From Geobacillus thermodenitrificans subsp. thermodenitrificans DSM 465 (GTDB lineage: Bacteria; Bacillota; Bacilli; Bacillales; Anoxybacillaceae), in NCBI RefSeq assembly GCF_000496575.1, contig NZ_AYKT01000006.1, positions 211,364 to 275,363 on the forward strand: a stretch of 64,000 nt of DNA. Reading direction: 5' to 3'. A program made the translations under genes and the position numbers. The stretch's first letter is position 1, and each line of letters opens with the position of its first letter. The notes under the pieces are model-generated. The model made no database searches and was not told where the DNA came from. It was given only the letters and a program-made list of their open reading frames with translations. Positions 40,112-47,561 of this stretch are shown here, piece after piece.

Positions 40112-40537
40112 TTACTCTCCTTGTTCATTGCGCTTTTGGATATTGCGAAGCGCTTCTATGCGGCGTTCGTCCTCTTGAAAATATTGCACTAAATCGCCAA
40201 TTCGGTCGATGGCGTTCCAGCTCAAATGATGTTCAATCCCTTCCACGTCGTGGTAAATGTTTTCCTCGTTGACACCAATCAAACGAAGAAACTGCTCAAG
40301 CAGCTCATGACGATAAACGAGCCGCTGGCCAATTTTCTTCCCTTTCGGCGTCAAAACGAGACCACGGTATTTTTCATACACTAAATATTCATCCTTATCG
40401 AGCTTTTGCACCATTTTCGTCACCGAGGAGGGATGGACGGACAACGCCTCCGCGATATCAGAGACGCGGGCATAGCCCTTCTCTTCAATCAAAATATAAA
40501 TTTGTTCAATATAATCTTCCATGCTCGGTGTCGGCAA
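40112..40537 (-). CDS. mntR: Manganese transport regulator MntR
   Basis: A 141-residue DtxR-family repressor. The TTG at 40537 gives [14 protein letters not shown] with the metal ligands Asp8 and Glu11 in register, and GGAGGGGAC lies upstream. The winged helix is [20 protein letters not shown]. The dimerisation and metal domain holds RHELLEQFL and GIEHHLSW with further His and Glu ligands. It represses Mn(II) uptake genes when manganese is sufficient. Confidence 0.95.
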   Translation of the reverse strand: MPTPSMEDYIEQIYILIEEKGYARVSDIAEALSVHPSSVTKMVQKLDKDEYLVYEKYRGLVLTPKGKKIGQRLVYRHELLEQFLRLIGVNEENIYHDVEGIEHHLSWNAIDRIGDLVQYFQEDERRIEALRNIQKRNEQGE

Positions 40538-40669
40538 CGTTTGTCCCCTCCTGCCATGTTCACCTGCCATAGCATAACGAAGCCATTCCATCCATGACGA
40601 TTCGTATCCCCTGGACTTCCTGACAGGCAAAAAAATAGCAATCAATACCATTATATCATACAGAGGGGA

Positions 40670-41695
40670 TTACGTAAAATATTGCACATAAGCGCCCGGA
40701 AAAAACTGTTCAATATAGCGGCGCATTGTGTCTTCGAGCTCCTTCGCTTCCTCGTCACGATACACATACTTGCCGATCCCATATCTCCCCCATTTGTACT
40801 TCCGCTTCGTCTCATCAAGGTCAAGTCTCGTTTTCGGATATCGTTGCTCAATCACTCGTTTCGCCGGCTTGGTAAACCGGTGTTGAATAAGCTCAAACGT
40901 CAAATCCGACAAGTCCATCCCTTCCAATTGCCGAGCGAGCTCCTGAAACAATTCGAAATACCCTCGTTCCCAACCTTCATGCCGGTAAATCGGCGCGACG
41001 ACAAAGCCAAGTTTATAGCCGGCGCCGGCCACTTTGCGCGCCGCTGCAAGCCGCCCGTCAAAGGAGGACGTTCCCGGCTCGAAATGGTTGATGACATAGC
41101 GGGAGTTGATGCTGAAGCGAAACCGCGTCTTACCGTTATGCCGGGCATCCAATAAATGGTCAACATGCTCATATTTCGTCACAAACCGGAGCCGGCCGTA
41201 GTCGGTCGCACCAATAAACTCGATCGCTTTTTTCAGCGAATGGGTCAAATGATCAATCCCGACAATGTCGGACGTGCACGCCGCCTCGAAACGGGTGATC
41301 TCGGGCGCGCGCTCGTTAATATATTTTTGTGCCTGCGCGAAAATGTCGTCCAAATTGACATACACGCGAATGTACGGCTTGCTTCCTAATGTCGTTTGCA
41401 AATAACAATAATGACAATGGCCCATGCATCCGGTCGCCAATGGAATCGCATACTCCGCGGACGGCTTCGAGGAATCGAATTTCAGCGTCCGCCGTACACC
41501 AACAACGAGCGTCGATTTCGCGTTTCGATACCGCGCCAGCTCCGTCTCTCCAGGAATGCCGCGCACTTGGTTGTGTGACGTCGTCTCCCGAATCTCAATT
41601 CCCATTTGCGTAAATTTCTCATACAGTTCTTTCCCGAGCGGATACGACAACGCCTCCGGCTCGAAATACACAAGTTTGGGCACAAACGGTTTCAT
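40670..41695 (-). CDS. splB: Spore photoproduct lyase
   Basis: A 341-residue radical-SAM DNA repair enzyme that reverses the spore photoproduct (5-thyminyl-5,6-dihydrothymine) during germination. The [4Fe-4S] motif CxxxCxxC is in TGCMGHCHYCYLQ, near residue 90. The C-terminal region (TKPAKRVIEQRYPKTRLDLD, KWGRYGIGKYVY) is typical. No splA precedes it. A possible sigma-G -10 (CATACTA) lies upstream at 41734-41728. Confidence 0.95.
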   Translation of the reverse strand: MKPFVPKLVYFEPEALSYPLGKELYEKFTQMGIEIRETTSHNQVRGIPGETELARYRNAKSTLVVGVRRTLKFDSSKPSAEYAIPLATGCMGHCHYCYLQTTLGSKPYIRVYVNLDDIFAQAQKYINERAPEITRFEAACTSDIVGIDHLTHSLKKAIEFIGATDYGRLRFVTKYEHVDHLLDARHNGKTRFRFSINSRYVINHFEPGTSSFDGRLAAARKVAGAGYKLGFVVAPIYRHEGWERGYFELFQELARQLEGMDLSDLTFELIQHRFTKPAKRVIEQRYPKTRLDLDETKRKYKWGRYGIGKYVYRDEEAKELEDTMRRYIEQFFPGAYVQYFT

Positions 41696-41717
41696 TCATT
41701 TCCCTCCATGTTCTCCG

Positions 41718-41786
41718 TATTTGATGTTAGTATGATTCAAGGATGGAGGGAAATCGCGTGCTTCTTTTGCTTGGCATCATTTTTCA
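41718..41786. repeat. Diverged direct repeat, copy 1 (splB upstream region)
   Basis: This ~68-bp stretch resembles 43425-43493 at roughly 70% identity by eye. Shared blocks include TTAGTATG/CTAGTATG, GGAAATCGC/GGAAAATCGC and GACATCATTTTTC/GGCATCATTTTTC. Read on the minus strand, both copies carry CATACTA preceded by 18 bases by GCGAT. The -10 is sigma-G-like; the -35 is not convincing. Confidence 0.6.
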
Positions 41787-41797
41787 TGGAAGGCTCA

Positions 41798-42838
41798 TTA
41801 CCCCCAATTTGATATGTTCATCTCCCAGCGAAACCAACGACCATGCCCATCGGTTTCAGCCACGATTTTCCGATATTCTCGGCCGTCAATCATGCCATCC
41901 AGATGCAATTTCCGATCCCACATGTTGTTATACACATGGAACAAATCCCGCTGACAGCCGATTTCGTGAATCTGTTCCATCAACATATGTTTTGCCTCCT
42001 CGGACATTTGGTTTGCGACATGCGTATGGAAAATGCAAACAACAGTATCCGACGGAACTTGTGCCACGATCTCAGCAAGAAGTTTGACCCCGTCCCCCTC
42101 GATCAGGCGCACCGGCATTTGTTCAAGTCGACGGGCCGCTTGTGCAAACAGTTGGCGCCGATCATGATGTTCAGGCCAAATGAGCGCCTCCATCCATCGT
42201 CGATCATCCTCTTTTTTCAAGTCAATCACATGCAAATCGATACCGATCCGTTCGGCAACCGGCGGGCTTTCCAGTAATAAAAAAGGCGACCTGTCTCCAT
42301 GAATGTTTGAGGTAATAAGAACATCAGAATATACATTTCCATAGGAACCTTGCTGTCCATAATTGTACCGGTACTGATCCCACACCAGTTGCAAACCGGC
42401 GCTTGTGCCAATTTCAATGAGTGACAAAGGCTTTTTCACTTGTTCGTAAATCCAGCAAAAAACAGGATATAAATACGAACAGCGCCGGACTTCATTTGTT
42501 TGCACGAGCCGATAAGCCAATATGTCTTTCAGATCTTCCCAGTAACAAAGGCAAAAATCACGGAAATAAGGAAAAGCAGTTGCCGGCGGCCGTGGCTTCT
42601 TAACGATACTTCCGTAAAACTCTCGCAACTCATGTTCATACCCTTTCAACAGCAAATCATGTACTGCCCCAAACAACAAGTTGGGAACTGGCTGGCCGCT
42701 GCGAGCGTGCGAAGCAAGACAGAGAAGCTTCTCATCTGCAGCGATGTGAAAAGAGAGATGTTCATACAACGGACTAGATCCTCGGCATTCATGGACGGCA
42801 AAACGCCGAAACCGTTCGGCAATCCATGCGAAATTCAA
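41798..42838 (-). CDS. DUF2332-family protein
   Basis: A 346-residue protein matching the DUF2332 family (IAERFRRFAVHECRGSSPLY, PNLLFGAVHDLLLKG, then a Rossmann-like LSLIEIGTSAGLQLVWDQYRY). The glycine-containing strand-loop and VIDLKKEDD suggest a SAM-dependent methyltransferase-like fold, which is inference. The start is a TTG at 42838 after GAGGGG at 6 bases. It stands alone in the mosaic region between splB and gltT. Confidence 0.8.
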   Translation of the reverse strand: MNFAWIAERFRRFAVHECRGSSPLYEHLSFHIAADEKLLCLASHARSGQPVPNLLFGAVHDLLLKGYEHELREFYGSIVKKPRPPATAFPYFRDFCLCYWEDLKDILAYRLVQTNEVRRCSYLYPVFCWIYEQVKKPLSLIEIGTSAGLQLVWDQYRYNYGQQGSYGNVYSDVLITSNIHGDRSPFLLLESPPVAERIGIDLHVIDLKKEDDRRWMEALIWPEHHDRRQLFAQAARRLEQMPVRLIEGDGVKLLAEIVAQVPSDTVVCIFHTHVANQMSEEAKHMLMEQIHEIGCQRDLFHVYNNMWDRKLHLDGMIDGREYRKIVAETDGHGRWFRWEMNISNWG

Positions 42839-43002
42839 GTTGATCCCCTCGTTTCTTCAACCTTTCACAAACTTCTTTGCGTCTCGATCGGAATCCAACG
42901 AACCAATTCGATCCTTTCGCTCACTATTTCGTTGCCACCGACTCGTTTTCCTCTCAAGCATTTATCCGACTTTGCGATACACCATGATAAGCGCGCAACC
43001 GC

Positions 43003-43392
43003 AAAAAAACTAAACGGACGAGAGAGAGTTACGCTGTCTCGCGAGCTGATTGATCGCTTCGTGCAGTGTTGAAGGAAAAACGGCAACCGATTCATAAACG
43101 AGTTGACCGCCTCGGGGAACGGCAAATCCATCGTGAGGACAAGCTGGATCATTTCATCATCGAGGTGCGGAGCCACTTCAAAAAAATCGAAGACGAACTG
43201 GCCGACCATCGCCGTATGTTTGAACGATTGTCGAATGATTGATGCAACACGAACATCGTCATCGAATACGTGAACGGCAAAGTTAGTCAACATGACACCA
43301 AATTTTATCCGCTCAAAAGCAGTTCGAACGTCAAACTACAAAGGAAAAGCGCATACGCTCTAGCCCCTGGCTTATCGGAAGTTGTCTTCTAA
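43003..43392 (+). pseudogene. Decayed coiled-coil protein gene
   Basis: Plus-strand reading gives broken pieces of one small coiled-coil protein. First comes KKLNGRERVTLSRELIDRF ending in a stop at ~43075. After a frame change, from 43066, comes KEKRQPIHKRVDRLGERQIH ... FKKIEDELADHRRMFERL, then an in-frame TGA at 43240, then NTNIVIEYVNGKVSQHDT to the TAA at 43390. The heptad-like pattern and the match to the remnant at 44966-45086 support a real ancestral gene. It is not translated as one product now. Confidence 0.6.
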
Positions 43393-43400
43393 CTTTCATA
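43258..43400. repeat. Diverged direct repeat flanking gltT, left copy
   Basis: Contains GAATACGTGAACGGCAAAG, AGCAGTTCGAACGTCAAA, GGAAAAGCGCATA, CTTATCGG and TTGTCTTCTAAC. The same blocks recur in the same order at 44970-45145. The last block, read on the minus strand, encodes LEDNFR, a leftover of the 3' end of a sleL-like gene. Confidence 0.65.
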
Positions 43401-43424
43401 GAACTTTCGATGCTATCCTCCCTA

Positions 43425-43493
43425 GATTCGATACTAGTATGGTTTAGGGAGGAAGGAAAATCGCTCTCTTCTTTCATTTGACATCATTTTTCG
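43425..43493. repeat. Diverged direct repeat, copy 2 (splB-upstream-like)
   Basis: Partner of 41718-41786. It holds the same CATACTA (minus strand 43441-43435) and GCGAT 18 bases upstream, but no splB-like gene follows it. Confidence 0.55.
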
Positions 43494-43534
43494 ACCGCGT
43501 CTAGATCACCTGCACCTTAAAAATTATTCTAACT

Positions 43535-43554
43535 AAACAAAAAATTTTTTGTTT
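43535..43554. promoter_or_regulatory. Perfect 20-bp palindrome upstream of gltT
   Basis: AAACAAAAAATTTTTTGTTT is an exact palindrome ending 5 bp before the gltT -35. It could be an operator or an A/T-tract upstream element. Which protein binds is unknown. Confidence 0.45.
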
Positions 43555-43559
43555 CTACC

Positions 43560-43588
43560 TTGTTAAGGCACGAAATGTAAGATACAAT
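43560..43588 (+). promoter_or_regulatory. Sigma-A promoter of gltT
   Basis: TTGTTA (43560-43565), 17-base spacer, TACAAT (43583-43588), 37 bp before the gltT ATG. Confidence 0.7.
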
Positions 43589-43624
43589 AACATTACATTT
43601 TGTTAAAAGAATTGGAGGGATTGT

Positions 43625-44857
43625 ATGAAGTTATCGTTAAAAATCATTATCGCACTCGTACTTGGATCCATCGTCGGACTGGCCTTCAACCTTCTTTTCC
43701 CCCAATCATTTGATATAGTCAACACATATGTGTTTACGCCTCTCGGTAAACTCTTTTTAAATTTAATTAATATGATCGTCGTACCTATCGTCTTTTTTTC
43801 CATCGTATTAGGGACAGCCGGACTAGGAGATCCAAAAAAACTCGGACGAATCGGAATCAAAACCATTTCGTATTTCCTCATCACTACAGCCATCGCCATT
43901 GTTATCGGCATTTCATTAGCGTTAGTAACCAAACCTGGGAGCGTCGGCGACTTTAACATCAGCCAGGCTCAATTTGAACCAAAAGAGGCACCACCTGTGT
44001 CAGAAACTTTATTAAACATTATTCCAAAAAACCCTGTTCAAGCGTTTGCAGAAGGAAACATGCTGCAAATTATCGCTTTTTCCATCTTTGTCGGGTTTGC
44101 GCTTTCGATGTTGCGAGAAAAAACAGCTGGCTTGTTCAAACTCATGGAGCAAGGCAATGAAGTGATGATGTATTTAGTCACTGTCATTATGCGGTTTGCC
44201 CCGTATGGTGCATTCGGCTTAATCGCCTCCGCCGTCGGCAGCCAAGGAATGGACGCCATCCGCTCGATGGGAATGTACATGTTTGTCGTTCTTTTCAGTT
44301 TGATCCTTCATATGCTGTTCACATACGGCTCATCGCTCTACCTGTTTGCCAAGCGCAATCCGTTCTCCTTTTTCAAACAGTTCGCTCCGGCGATGGGAGT
44401 GGCGTTCAGCACATCGAGCAGTAACGCGACACTGCCGATTTCAATGAACGTGGCCCAAACAAAACTCGGTGTGCCTAAACACATTAGCAGTTTCGTGCAG
44501 CCATTAGGAGCAACCATCAATATGGATGGCACGGCCATTATGCAAGGGGTCGCCACTATATTTATCGCTCAAGCTTACGGTATTGACCTTACTATCTCGC
44601 AATTAGCAACGGTTGTATTAACGGCTGTATTGGCCAGCATTGGAACGGCGGGTGTGCCCGGTGTCGGATTAGTGATGCTGGCGATGGTGCTGAATTCCGT
44701 CAACCTCCCTGTCGAAGGGATCGCATTGATCATCGGCATCGACCGGCTTTTAGACATGGCCCGCACTGCTGTCAATACTACCGGTGATGCCGCTTGTGCC
44801 GTAATCGTTGCTGAAACAGAGAAGAAGTACGCAGAAGTTGGTACAAAAGCGTCCTAA
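43625..44857 (+). CDS. gltT: Sodium/proton-glutamate (aspartate) symporter
   Basis: A 410-residue DAACS-family (SLC1) transporter with eight membrane helices and two re-entrant hairpins. Hallmarks are the Ser-rich hairpin FSTSSSNATLPISM, the TM7 motif TINMDGTAIMQG, hairpin 2 GTAGVPGVG, and the substrate-binding TM8 GIDRLLDMARTAVNTTGD. It takes up glutamate or aspartate. GGAGGG lies 5 bases before the ATG. It has its own promoter and terminator and is bracketed by diverged repeats, so it behaves as a separate inserted unit. Confidence 0.94.
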   Translation: MKLSLKIIIALVLGSIVGLAFNLLFPQSFDIVNTYVFTPLGKLFLNLINMIVVPIVFFSIVLGTAGLGDPKKLGRIGIKTISYFLITTAIAIVIGISLALVTKPGSVGDFNISQAQFEPKEAPPVSETLLNIIPKNPVQAFAEGNMLQIIAFSIFVGFALSMLREKTAGLFKLMEQGNEVMMYLVTVIMRFAPYGAFGLIASAVGSQGMDAIRSMGMYMFVVLFSLILHMLFTYGSSLYLFAKRNPFSFFKQFAPAMGVAFSTSSSNATLPISMNVAQTKLGVPKHISSFVQPLGATINMDGTAIMQGVATIFIAQAYGIDLTISQLATVVLTAVLASIGTAGVPGVGLVMLAMVLNSVNLPVEGIALIIGIDRLLDMARTAVNTTGDAACAVIVAETEKKYAEVGTKAS

Positions 44858-44873
44858 TTAGGACGCTTTTTTT
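44845..44873 (+). terminator. Terminator of gltT
   Basis: Perfect hairpin AAAAGCGTCCTAA / TTAGGACGCTTTT followed by a T-run. It overlaps the gltT stop codon. Confidence 0.92.
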
Positions 44874-44965
44874 CTTCCTTCGTTCACACTGTGAATCCAT
44901 AGGGAAAAGACGCGAAGCCATTTTAAAAAACAAGAACGAGCGAACCGGCGAGCATTGCATATTAA

Positions 44966-45086
44966 CACAATGCAAACATTGAATACGTGAGTAGCAAAAT
45001 CGGCCAGCATGACCACCGAAATCTACCAATTGAAAAAGCAGCTCGAACTTCAAAACGTAAGGGAAAAGCATATGCCCTATGACTAG
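44966..45086 (+). pseudogene. 3' remnant of a coiled-coil protein gene
   Basis: Plus-strand codons read HNANIEYVSSKIGQHD. Removing one C in GACCACC restores TEIYQLKKQLELQNVREK and HMPYD before the TAG at 45084. It is homologous to the end of the pseudogene at 43003-43392. The 5' part is gone, apparently replaced by the gltT segment. Confidence 0.55.
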
Positions 45087-45145
45087 CACATACACGCTAA
45101 CTACTTGACTTATCCGCGCTTGCGGACGCGGAAATTGTCTTCTAA
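44970..45145. repeat. Diverged direct repeat flanking gltT, right copy
   Basis: Partner of 43258-43400. It spans the coiled-coil remnant and the 3' end of the sleL-like gene. The relation is about 65% identity by eye with small indels. Confidence 0.65.
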
Positions 45146-46522
45146 CAGCACCCAGTTTTCCGGATACGGATACCCGAGCACCCAGTAGCTGATTCCACGC
45201 AACCTGTATTCTTTCACCAGCTCAAACTTCGCCAACGCGCTGCGAGCATCCTCAAACCATACTTCGTGACGGCGTCCTTGCTCATCCGTGTAGCGATAAA
45301 ACGGCGAGGCGGCCACAGGGTCGTACTGAATGGATGCTCCGTAGCGAATGGCGCGCTCCACAGCTTCTTGCGGGCTGAACGTTTCTGCCTCTTGTCCTTG
45401 CACGTGCGGCAACACCCAATCACGGGCATAAATTTGAAACCCCATCATGATTTTCTCTCGCGGGATCGCCGTCACGGCATAATCAAGTACGCGCCGAATT
45501 TGATTCACCGGAGAAATCGCTTGCGGCGGTCCAAACCGATAGCCCCACTCATACGTCATGAGCACGACGAAATCGGCGATGCGCCCGTGAGCTGGATAAT
45601 CGTGCGCTTCATACAGCAATCCTTTTTGTTCCGCGCTGACTTTGGGCGCGAGCGATGTCGATAGCAAATATCCTTCCGCGTGAAGCCGAGCTGCCGCCCG
45701 CCGCAAAAACGCATTGTACCGCTCACGGTCGGACGGGTAGACATTTTCAAAATCAACATTCAACGCCCGGTACCCTTTCGCTCGCATCACTTGAATGATA
45801 TTGTCAAGCAACCGCGTTTGCAGTGCAACGTCAGCTAAAATCGTTTGCGCTAGCCGCGAGCCTGGGTCTTCGTACGTAAAATTCGTGATCGTCATCATCG
45901 GCACGATGCGCGCAGCAGAGGCGGCCTGAATGATCGCCACATCATTGATGGGATTCAGCCCACCATCAGCGCGCATCGTATAGGCAAACGGGGCGGCATA
46001 TGTCAAATGGCGGCCAACTTCACGCACTTGTTCCGCCCCTTTCTCCCCCTGGTCGATCGTAAATGCATTCACGTCAATGATCGGTTTGGCTGGTGGAATG
46101 ACAAGCCGCTGTCCGGGAACGATCATATTCGGATCGGCAATCGGATTAAACTCAATGATTTGCTGGACGCTGACCTGGTAGGCGGCGGCAATTTGCCCTA
46201 ACGTTTCCCCCGCACGCACCGTATGAATGCGAGCTGGGATCAACAATGCTGTGCCTGGATAAATGAGCGCCGGGTTGGCGATTCGGTTCGCCTGTACGAT
46301 CGCTTCGACCGTCACTCCATACGAATGGGCGATCTGCCATAACGTTTCCCCTGCACGAACGGTATGATAGCGATACGGCACCGGAATGACAACCGCTTGC
46401 CCGGTAGCAAGCCGATTCGGATCGTTCAGCTCATTGGCAGCAATGAGCCGCTCGAACGGGACACCGTAGCGGCGGGCCAGCTGCCAAAGCGCTTCCCCGC
46501 GCTGGACGACATGAATAATCAT
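45110..46522 (-). CDS. LysM-GH18 spore cortex-lytic glucosaminidase (SleL/YaaH-like)
   Basis: A 470-residue protein with three LysM domains (~3-48, ~52-97, ~100-145), each starting with HxVxxGExLxQIA and ending in xLxIP. A glycoside hydrolase 18 barrel follows (~155-425), with the DxxDxE-type active site in ALNVDFENVYP. The form is that of SleL/YaaH, a cortical-fragment lytic N-acetylglucosaminidase of spores. I use the ATG at 46522 after GGGGGAG. It lacks a signal peptide, as is usual for this family. Its 3' end lies in the right repeat copy. Confidence 0.9.
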   Translation of the reverse strand: MIIHVVQRGEALWQLARRYGVPFERLIAANELNDPNRLATGQAVVIPVPYRYHTVRAGETLWQIAHSYGVTVEAIVQANRIANPALIYPGTALLIPARIHTVRAGETLGQIAAAYQVSVQQIIEFNPIADPNMIVPGQRLVIPPAKPIIDVNAFTIDQGEKGAEQVREVGRHLTYAAPFAYTMRADGGLNPINDVAIIQAASAARIVPMMTITNFTYEDPGSRLAQTILADVALQTRLLDNIIQVMRAKGYRALNVDFENVYPSDRERYNAFLRRAAARLHAEGYLLSTSLAPKVSAEQKGLLYEAHDYPAHGRIADFVVLMTYEWGYRFGPPQAISPVNQIRRVLDYAVTAIPREKIMMGFQIYARDWVLPHVQGQEAETFSPQEAVERAIRYGASIQYDPVAASPFYRYTDEQGRRHEVWFEDARSALAKFELVKEYRLRGISYWVLGYPYPENWVLLEDNFRVRKRG

Positions 46523-46585
46523 CGCCACTCCCCCTTCGTTTCTCCTCTCCTTTTATCACTATATTTTTCCTCCTCTTTTTTATGT

Positions 46586-46622
46586 AAAAAAAACGCTGGT
46601 TTCACAATGGAAACCAGCGTTT
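46586..46622 (-). terminator. Terminator of the DUF2089/membrane-protein pair
   Basis: 14-bp stem AAACGCTGGTTTCC/GGAAACCAGCGTTT with a short loop, then eight T on the minus strand. About 75 bp past the membrane-protein stop. Confidence 0.85.
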
Positions 46623-46696
46623 GTTGCAAGTATATCAGTTCTGAAAATGGCTAATTTGTTTAAATTTCTTTTGAATATATACGTAAATGTTTATTT

Positions 46697-46984
46697 CTAT
46701 TTCAAGTCGAGAGTTTTCATTTTATCTAATTCATTTTTTCTTTTCTTATATAGATATTTTCGGCCACTTTGCCATTCAGCAATAAGAAAAAGCAAACCGA
46801 GCAATAAATAAAGGACATACGCAATAGCATTTTCCATTCGCTCGGATATTAACATCCATGTTAACACCACAATATAAGCAACTGGCAGAATTGCCCCCCA
46901 ATATGCACGATTCCTCGTCGAAAGGAAGAATTGAACTGCTAAAACACCAGCAACAATAAACACTCCGTAAGCTCCAAGGTCCAT
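46697..46984 (-). CDS. Small membrane protein paired with a DUF2089 regulator
   Basis: A 95-residue protein with three hydrophobic helices (GVFIVAGVLAVQFFL, AYWGAILPVAYIVVLTWMLI, AIAYVLYLLLGLLFLIAEW) and a basic tail. I do not recognise a named family. Its ATG overlaps the TAA of the upstream regulator gene (TAATG), so the two are co-translated. Codon use is A/T-rich compared with the rest of the window. A membrane sensor or target of the regulator is plausible but is inference. Confidence 0.7.
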   Translation of the reverse strand: MDLGAYGVFIVAGVLAVQFFLSTRNRAYWGAILPVAYIVVLTWMLISERMENAIAYVLYLLLGLLFLIAEWQSGRKYLYKKRKNELDKMKTLDLK

Positions 46985-47283
46985 TATCTCTCCCCCTTTT
47001 CCTGTTTATATTTTTCAATAATTAATTTAGCTACTTCTACGCTTATTTGATCATCAATGGATAGACGCTTGATAAACTTAATAAACTCCTCATTTTCTAA
47101 TGAATCATTCACTTTTATTTTTTCGATTAAACGATCAAGCCTAAGTCTTACGGTTGGATACGATACTTCATACATCTTCGCCATTTCTTTTAAAGAACCT
47201 GAGCTCAAAACAAAATTTTTAATAAATTCCAAATCCTCGTTTTCCAAGGATAAAACCCAATTTGGGATATGATTTATATCCAT
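46984..47283 (-). CDS. DUF2089-like helix-turn-helix regulator
   Basis: A 99-residue protein: LSLENEDLEFIKNFVLSSGS leads into a helix-turn-helix (LKEMAKMYEVSYPTVRLRLDRLIEKI), the DUF2089 pattern. The Zn-binding N-terminus found in some members is absent here. A C-terminal helical part (ISVEVAKLIIEKYKQ) follows. GGAGGGAG precedes the ATG. Low GC content suggests it was acquired together with its membrane partner. Confidence 0.7.
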   Translation of the reverse strand: MDINHIPNWVLSLENEDLEFIKNFVLSSGSLKEMAKMYEVSYPTVRLRLDRLIEKIKVNDSLENEEFIKFIKRLSIDDQISVEVAKLIIEKYKQEKGER

Positions 47284-47464
47284 ATTCTCCCTCCTCTCTT
47301 TTATATTATCAATTTAACTTTAACATACTTATTAAATAAATTAAAGTGTTTTTTTATTTTTTTAAATATATTATTAATGTGTTTTTTAAATAAAAAAGAT
47401 TCAAACTGTATTACATTCAAAAGGACTCTTTTTAAAACAAAACTTCTCATTTTTGTTCAATAAT
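47284..47464. other. AT-rich intergenic stretch
   Basis: No gene seen. The segment is strongly AT-rich (long runs of T and A around 47340-47400), unlike flanking DNA. It includes the upstream region of the DUF2089 gene. Confidence 0.5.
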
Positions 47465-47510
47465 AAAAAAACAACCTCTTATGTTTCACAATACATAAGA
47501 GGTTGTTTTA
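47465..47510 (-). terminator. Terminator of nrdJ
   Basis: AACAACCTCTTATG / CATAAGAGGTTGTT stem with 10-base loop and seven T on the minus strand, ~50 bp past the nrdJ stop. Confidence 0.9.
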
Positions 47511-47561
47511 TCGGACTTTATGATCAATGATCCAACACTTTAAATTTACATACTCAACCGA

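Noticed and set aside
42500..43072. 190-codon plus-strand frame over the DUF2332 gene start
   Set aside because: Mostly antisense to the DUF2332 gene; only its last ~17 codons belong to the coiled-coil pseudogene.
42865..43293. 142-codon minus-strand frame (MLTNFAVHVFDDD...)
   Set aside because: No ribosome binding site. The opposite strand carries the coiled-coil pseudogene whose remnants explain the sequence conservation better; this frame is its antisense shadow.
43425..45145. Insertion sequence around gltT
   Set aside because: No transposase frame, no terminal inverted repeats; the flanking repeats are long, diverged and made of gene ends.
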